A stretch of DNA of 64,000 bases from Dipteronia dyeriana (taxonomy: Eukaryota > Streptophyta > Magnoliopsida > Sapindales > Sapindaceae): NCBI GenBank assembly GCA_032871835.1, contig CM065297.1, positions 90,727,052 to 90,791,051 on the forward strand. The letters are read 5' to 3'. Below are positions 59,015 to 64,000 of this stretch, in pieces. The translations under genes and the position numbers were made by a program. Numbering within the stretch: position 1 is the stretch's first letter; the number at the start of each line of letters is the position of its first letter. The notes below the pieces were generated by a model. The model saw only the letters and a list, made by a program, of their open reading frames with translations, did not search any database and was not told the origin of the DNA.

Positions 59015-60499
59015 TGAAATTCCCTATAAAGTGTGTGTCTATAACCTAGAAGGGGGAGGGGGAGGGGGAGGGGGAGGGGGGGGGGGGTGAATAGGTTTTA
59101 ATTCAATAGATTACCACTTTTACGAATAAATCAATATTAACGATTCTAACCCAATGTTCAAATAAAAGACAACAAACATAAAACAATAACAACACGCAAT
59201 GTATACGTGGAAACCTTCCAAATGGAAAAAACCACGGGCTGTTTAGAGCGCCACCCTTGATCCTCAAAATCCACTATTGAGTAAAAGTTTACAACCTAGG
59301 TTGACCTCCCGTCTAACCCTCCGGTTACTAACCCTTTCACTCTACCCAACGGGCCTTAATAGTGATTTTGGATCACTAGCCTTGTGCACTAACCACTTAG
59401 CCACAAGCTAACTCAACAATGAAAAGATAATGGCAACCTAAGTGAATATGCAAGAATATTCAATATGCAAAATTGCTAGGTCAAGACATTCATGCTTATC
59501 TAGGATAAATAATGGCAATTAAAGCAAATCCTAGATATCAATGTTCTAAATGCAAAGGCAAGAAGAATTAGCTAGAAGGGTAAAATCGTCCTAAATTCTA
59601 GCTATCACAAATTAATGCATCTCAACCAACAATCAATACACAAGCATGTCATGAAAGCAATTAAACATGCAAGCAAGCAATTAATATGCAATAAAGACTA
59701 AAACACTAGGTATACATGTCTTAGTAATGAAAACATAAAGTTTAGAACATGTAGAGAATACCTAGTTATGAACACATAAGAAATCCATGCTTGAAAGATG
59801 CTTGATGATTTGGAATTTAAGGATGGTTGAGTAAAAATGGTTTCTTGAAGCTTTTCTCTTTAAAGAACCTTATCTCTCTCTCAAAAATAGGTTAGGAAGC
59901 TCTAAAAACGAATTGGGAAGAATATGGTATATTTATATGAAGCCCAAAGTGAAGCTACATCGCTTTGGCAAAAATAAGCCAAAAAACACAATGTGCGCTG
60001 GTCGAGTAGCGCACGACCGGCTACAACCCACTGGACAAGTTTCGCTGGTGAGGTATGCATGACGACTAACGCACCACTAGCGAGAAGCTACTGGAAAGCT
60101 GTGCTGGTGTTGACGCTGGTCGGGGCGCTGATCTAGTGGCGCACAACTCACCACCTTCACCCACACACACAATACATGCAAGAGAAATGAGGTGAAGGGA
60201 ATGCATCCTAATGCCTAACATGACATGACATTTTAATCACAAGATGCAATCAATTCAAACAAGCAAGAGATAACAAAATTAGGAACACAATCAAGACAAT
60301 AAGCACAAATGCAAAGTCATCAAAAACATGCATGAGAGTGAGTGTGTGCACTAAATCTCTTCAATGAAAGTTAAACAAGTGTTTTTACCTTTGAATCTTG
60401 AAAGAGGACTTGAGCAATGACGACCTAACCACCCTTACATATTAAACCCCAAATGTGGTTGTCAACGAAATGAGCCAATCAAAAACCGAGGAACTTACA
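59015..60499 (-). repeat. 5' LTR of Copia-3
   Basis: 1485 bp, same ends as the partner LTR. The GGGGGA tract at 59052-59087 is an expanded version of the partner's G run. The GC-rich patch (59995-60140) is about 70 bp shorter than in the partner, from loss of a GCGACAACCCA unit. The promoter for the element would lie here: TATAAATATA on the minus strand at about 59930-59940. Confidence 0.93.
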
Positions 60500-60504
60500 A
60501 AAAT
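60500..60504. other. Target-site duplication, right copy (AAAAT)
   Basis: Pairs with 50949-50953. Confidence 0.9.
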
Positions 60505-61450
60505 AATTACACGTTCCGAATTACTACACGCCGTATTGTAAACATGATGATTACACGCTACTTAATGAGTCATTAAATGGGTAAAGATTACATGCTTGAA
60601 AATATGAGTGATTACACACCTATTTATAATCATGAATACATGCTATATAATGTAACTTGTAATCAGTTATATTGGTGCACCGTATAAGATTACACATTAC
60701 ATTATAGGAAAAATTAGACGCCAGTTTATAATCATGCACCCTATATAATGTAGCGTGTAATCATATTTACACACTATAGAAATGTAACGTGTAATGTGTC
60801 ACTGTGAAAGCTTACACGATGCCACATGGGTGAAGATTACACGCTTGATGTAACGTGATTGGATATGTTGGGTGTGGATGTGTTTGCATTGCAATTTTGC
60901 TAAGCATTCGTAACAGGTCCAACTTCATAATTATATATAATTACACGACAGTTTATAAGCATGATTAAACGCCAGTTTACATCATGGTTACAAGCTCAAC
61001 AGGATTACACGAGTAAACAATGACACTCATTACACGCCATAATATAAACATGATTACATGCTAAATTATGTACCGTGTAATCATGATTACACTCTACAGA
61101 AATGTAGCGTACAATCATTCTTACAATATGGCATGCGAGGATGCTTAGCATGTAATCAGTCACTTTGGTGCAATGTAAAAGATTACACGATGCAATAATG
61201 GGAAATATTACACGCCATACTGTACATATGATTACACGCTACATTATGTAGCGTGTAATCATGCTTACACACTACAGAAATGTAACATGTAACATGTAAT
61301 CATGCTTACAATGTGGCGTGTAATGATTACAAACGTGATATCATTAATATTAGGAAGAAATCTCCAAGGCCTAGGAAGAAATCTCCAAGGCCTACTACAA
61401 TTTTCATGGTAAAAAATACATCATAAAAATTCCATAGAAAACATTCTCAG
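60505..61450. repeat. Second TTACACG repeat block of the MULE
   Basis: Dense ATTACACG / GTGTAATCATG units. 60875-61020 is inverted relative to 38155-38310, while about 61090-61420 is a direct, diverged copy of the right palindrome arm (37716-38090). The internal palindrome ATGATTACACGCTACATTATG/TAGCGTGTAATCAT lies at 61228-61262. No coding potential. Confidence 0.8.
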
Positions 61451-61607
61451 CCTAAATAGGGAATACATCATGGTATATATAATAAATCATTCAGCCTAAA
61501 TACATCATCATATAAACATTCCCTGTAAAACATTCTCAGCCTATACAAGTCTACTCTCTGGGGAATTACAGAGTTGACCATTGCTGAAAATGTCAATTGC
61601 AATGGCC

Positions 61608-62287
61608 TTACGAATGCTTTTTTATAGTATTTTGTCCAAATATTGATTTACATGAAGTTGGTACTCCAGCCATAATTAACTCAGCATATTTCATTAAAAA
61701 TACACCATAACTGCTCTTGTAAGATGATGAGAAATGTGTTACATAAATTTCTTTAGGAAAGTAAAAAAAAAAGTAAATAACAAGTAAATAAATATATCGA
61801 ACATACCCATCATCTTGTTGTGGAATGATATCAAAGTACATGCTTTCAGCCTTGAATAAGGTTGCATGAGGTTCCATTTTCATTTCTTGGTAATAACCAG
61901 CATGCTTCAACATTGATGGCAACAGGTAAAGCAAGCCACGAATGTCCTTCAGCCGTGGACTAAGTCCGGTCCTCCGTTCCTCCGTTCATTTAAGGAGTCA
62001 AATAACAGAACTTTTCCTTCCCTCAGAAGTACATGAAACAACACTCAATGGCCGGGAAGGTGACACAGAATGAGCACATGTATATACAATAGATAAAAAT
62101 CATTGAAGGAAATAGATAATGACAACGCAAAATCATTACCAACAACTTACTGAATCCATTTACCACCAAGGTTGAGGGTATAACAGTTCATGCCCTATTA
62201 CATGTCTGAGGATGTCTGGACTTGGTTGGTAATCTAAAGGGATGAACTCTGGGAAGTCTTCCCAGACATTGATTTTGTTGTTGACCA
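61608..62287 (-). pseudogene. Ulp1-type (C48) cysteine protease domain of a Kaonashi-like MULE
   Basis: Minus-strand exons. 62287-62159 reads VNNKINVWEDFPEF to LLYPQPWW. About 62053-61964 has the catalytic His of GHW (62048-62050; the Trp is TGA) and the catalytic Asp of LLFDSLN (61997-61999). After a one-base shift comes RGLLYLLPSMLKHAGYY to IPQQDDG (61950-61807). A 93-base GT-AG intron (61806-61714) leads to YGVFLMKYAELIMAG. Family members have GDCGVF at the active site; here it reads GSYGVF, with Tyr at 61707-61709 replacing the nucleophile. Ulp1 proteases remove SUMO-type tags; the role of the MULE-borne versions is unknown. It is dead by sequence. Confidence 0.68.
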
Positions 62288-62965
62288 TTTTTTTCCTATC
62301 TATTTTCTATTGAGGAGAATGAGGAGAACTTGTATTTTTCGGCTGACTTCTTTCCTCCTCATCCTTATCAAATTATGCTATTTCCCTCAAGCTGTTCAGT
62401 AATTTCATTTCTGTTGCCTACTTCATGTTGAAGCTTGTCTATCATAAAAAAACACAATCATTTAACAGAATTCCTAGACTGATGGCAACCAGTCCTAGGC
62501 TTATATCAACCAATCAAATACAGAAATACACATTCATTATAATACAGTTTCAGATACATCCATAATCATATTTCCATTTACCATATCATATAACTAGAGT
62601 AATACTTACGAAGAAAGACGTGTTGATTAATCCAATATTTTGCACGTAACTGAGCTTAGGGGTCGAACGTCTCCTCCATAGGATATCAAAGTAACTATGA
62701 ATGTGCTGTGTAAATGAAGTAATGTGTGTTACGAAATAAGTTACATAAAGCCTTAATTAGAAGGGAGAAATAAACAATTAATTATATCATCATATCTGAG
62801 ATCCACTTTTCAACATTTACCAAGTCTTGAAAATGTTTACGGGTTATGGGTAGAATTTGACCCGTATAAAACCTAATAAAAAATGAATACATTTTATTAT
62901 GATAAATAAACTAAATTGAATACATTGAAAATCATGGCAATAAAACAGCTTACGGGGATAAAATA
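62288..62965 (-). other. Intron or spacer of the Ulp1-like pseudogene
   Basis: AT-rich; one CCTAGGC-type repeat near 62475-62500. No supported coding exon, though small exons could be missed. Confidence 0.45.
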
Positions 62966-63199
62966 TTACCTTGCTTGGTCGTCGTTCTTGAGGAAAGATG
63001 TGAACTCAACTAACTCTACATCTTCCTCGTTTGACTTTGTCTTCTTTGACTTCTTCGGCATCAGATTTGTGTAGGGGCTTTCAAGCCACCTTGACAGCTT
63101 TCGACCCTTATGTTTGTCAATATCTTTGTATTCGACATTGGAGTCGGCCTCAGTAAGTGCTATCATACTACTGGGTAAGATCTGACCAATAATACACAC
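62966..63199 (-). pseudogene. Ulp1-like protein, linker exon
   Basis: Minus-strand frame with RKLSRWLESPYTNL followed by a Lys-rich nuclear-localisation-like run (PKKSKKTK) and an acidic/hydrophobic end. The R-x-S-R-x-L-x-SP(Y/F)TN phrase recurs ahead of Ulp1 domains in plant transposon proteins. Exon borders were not fixed. Confidence 0.5.
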
Positions 63200-63571
63200 A
63201 GACGGGGAAGGATATTGTTCCTCACAAATGACAGATTTTTATCGCGAGTTCTACATACAAATAAATATGTACTAAGGTACAAACCATTGATAAGAAAAAA
63301 TATGTATCATAATAACACTATTATTGTTTTGTTTACTAGCATGAGAGAATTATTCCCAGACCTACGTGAATTGTTCTAAGGCCTACCAAATTGATCTCAG
63401 GCTTAATGGAATTGATCTCAGGCTTAAAGGAATTATTCCTAGGCCTGGGAATGGCCTAAGGGAATAGTTCCCAAGCCTACCAAATTGCTTCTATGCCTAC
63501 CATATTCTTCCTAGGCCTAACACAATGTTCCCAGGCAGAACAGATTTGTTCCCAAGCCCCAACTATATAGA
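63200..63571. repeat. CCTAGG/AGGCCT repeat cluster in the MULE
   Basis: About ten variants of TTCCCAGGCCTA, TCAGGCTTAATGGAATTG and CCTAGGCCTGGGAA in 200 bases (63350-63560). The same words occur at 37045-38400, 50565-50750 and 61365. Confidence 0.75.
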
Positions 63572-64000
63572 TTACATGACCCACTTATAGATATACATGA
63601 TAAAATCAGTATGATTTATAAAATGTACCTCGTCCATCCGATCACCCTCGATTGCAGTAGACCCACCATCCTTAACACCAGCCTCATCTTCCTCACCACC
63701 CATACCAATAGCCACATCCTCATCACCAACAATCTCTTCCTCACCAATAACCTCATCTTCAATGACATCTTCCTTATCAATAAAATCATCTTCACCCACA
63801 TCCTTATAACCAACAACCTCATTACCATCACCCTCATAACAAACAGCATCATCGCCAATACCCTTATCATATTTCTCATCATCAACCTCCTTAGCAACAC
63901 CTTTATCATCTTGTTCACCGACGACATCCTTACCAATAGCCTCTTCACCAATACTCTACCACCAACAACCTCATCATCTTGGTCAGCCTCATCATCTTGC
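63572..64000 (-). pseudogene. Acidic repetitive segment of the Ulp1-like protein
   Basis: The frame ending at 63572 gives a Glu/Asp-Val/Ile-rich repeat (EDVIEDEVIGEEEIVGDED) continuing off the window edge. A competing frame is Met/Leu/Arg-rich and compositionally implausible. Acidic repeats are usual upstream of the linker exon in such proteins. No domain is assignable. Confidence 0.4.

Larger units (their letters stand above)
50954..60499 (-). mobile_element. Complete SIRE-like Ty1/Copia element (Copia-3)
   Basis: Two LTRs (50954-52515 and 59015-60499), polypurine tract, pol, gag and primer site, all on the minus strand. 9546 bp with a perfect AAAAT duplication, so the insertion is structurally complete. 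It is a closer relative of Copia-2 than of Copia-1 by motif wording. Premature stops and shifts make it non-autonomous. It sits in the TTACACG-repeat part of the MULE. Confidence 0.95.
36042..64000. mobile_element. Old Mutator-like element, Kaonashi-type, split by nested insertions
   Basis: Pieces assigned to one host element: subterminal sequence 36042-38445, mudrA start 38461-39209, repeat-bearing pieces 50485-50953 and 60505-61450, and a convergent Ulp1-like gene 61608-63970. Short motifs (AGGCCTGGGAA/CCTAGGC and GATTACACG/GTGTAATCATG) recur in all of these but not in the inserted elements. mudrA plus Ulp1 is the gene set known from Kaonashi MULEs. The right terminus is outside the window, and most of mudrA is missing. 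Confidence 0.55.

Noticed and set aside
63616..63951. Met/Leu/Arg/Val-rich frame at the right edge
   Set aside because: Alternative frame of the acidic repeat; the acidic frame fits known Ulp1-transposon proteins better.
1..64000. tRNA, rRNA or organellar insertions
   Set aside because: Only primer-binding sites and one degraded tRNA-like SINE head were seen; no cloverleaf-capable sequence or rRNA block was recognised by eye.

Overview
The window is plant nuclear DNA, almost certainly a eudicot. It holds one host-type gene, a NAC transcription factor with spliceosomal introns on the minus strand, set among nested and mostly dead transposable elements. I see no prokaryotic, organellar or viral-episome features. 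The species cannot be named from the sequence alone.

Layout. 1-9367: two copies of a Tat-lineage Ty3/Gypsy element lie head to head and form a roughly 3.9-kb inverted repeat; the right copy keeps an LTR end, a primer-binding site and the gag start. 9368-16245: a 5' LTR plus gag-pol of a SIRE/Maximus-like Ty1/Copia element, missing its 3' end. 16246-19855: the 3' end and LTR of an Athila-like Gypsy element. 19856-20120: a small coiled-coil fragment. 20121-26206: a second, 5'-truncated SIRE-like copy with a 3' LTR. 25924-27401: a tandem duplication that includes the LTR end, running into a GGAACC microsatellite. 28443-33830: the NAC gene, five coding exons, with a Mutator-type MITE and a tRNA-SINE-like piece in intron 3. 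34988-36033: a non-autonomous hAT element with a perfect 8-bp target duplication.

36042-64000 reads as one old Mutator-like element (MULE) opened up by two later insertions. It has subterminal repeats and an 870-bp palindrome, a broken mudrA start (38461-39209), related repeats again at 50485-50953 and 60505-61450, and a convergent Ulp1-protease-like pseudogene (61608-63970), a gene content known from the Kaonashi MULEs. Inserted in it are an Athila-like Gypsy element (39210-50484) and a complete SIRE-like Copia element (50954-60499, minus strand, AAAAT target duplication).

The most unusual object is the Athila-like element. Downstream of pol it carries a decayed 206-codon reading frame with a Cys cluster, then an intron-free copy of a plant LONELY GUY (LOG) cytokinin-activating enzyme gene preceded by its own TATA-like box. 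This looks like capture of a host hormone gene by a retrotransposon. Most premature stops in the elements are former Gln, Arg or Trp codons, as expected from deamination of methylated cytosine. The NAC gene has two such stops of its own, just upstream of a predicted C-terminal membrane anchor.
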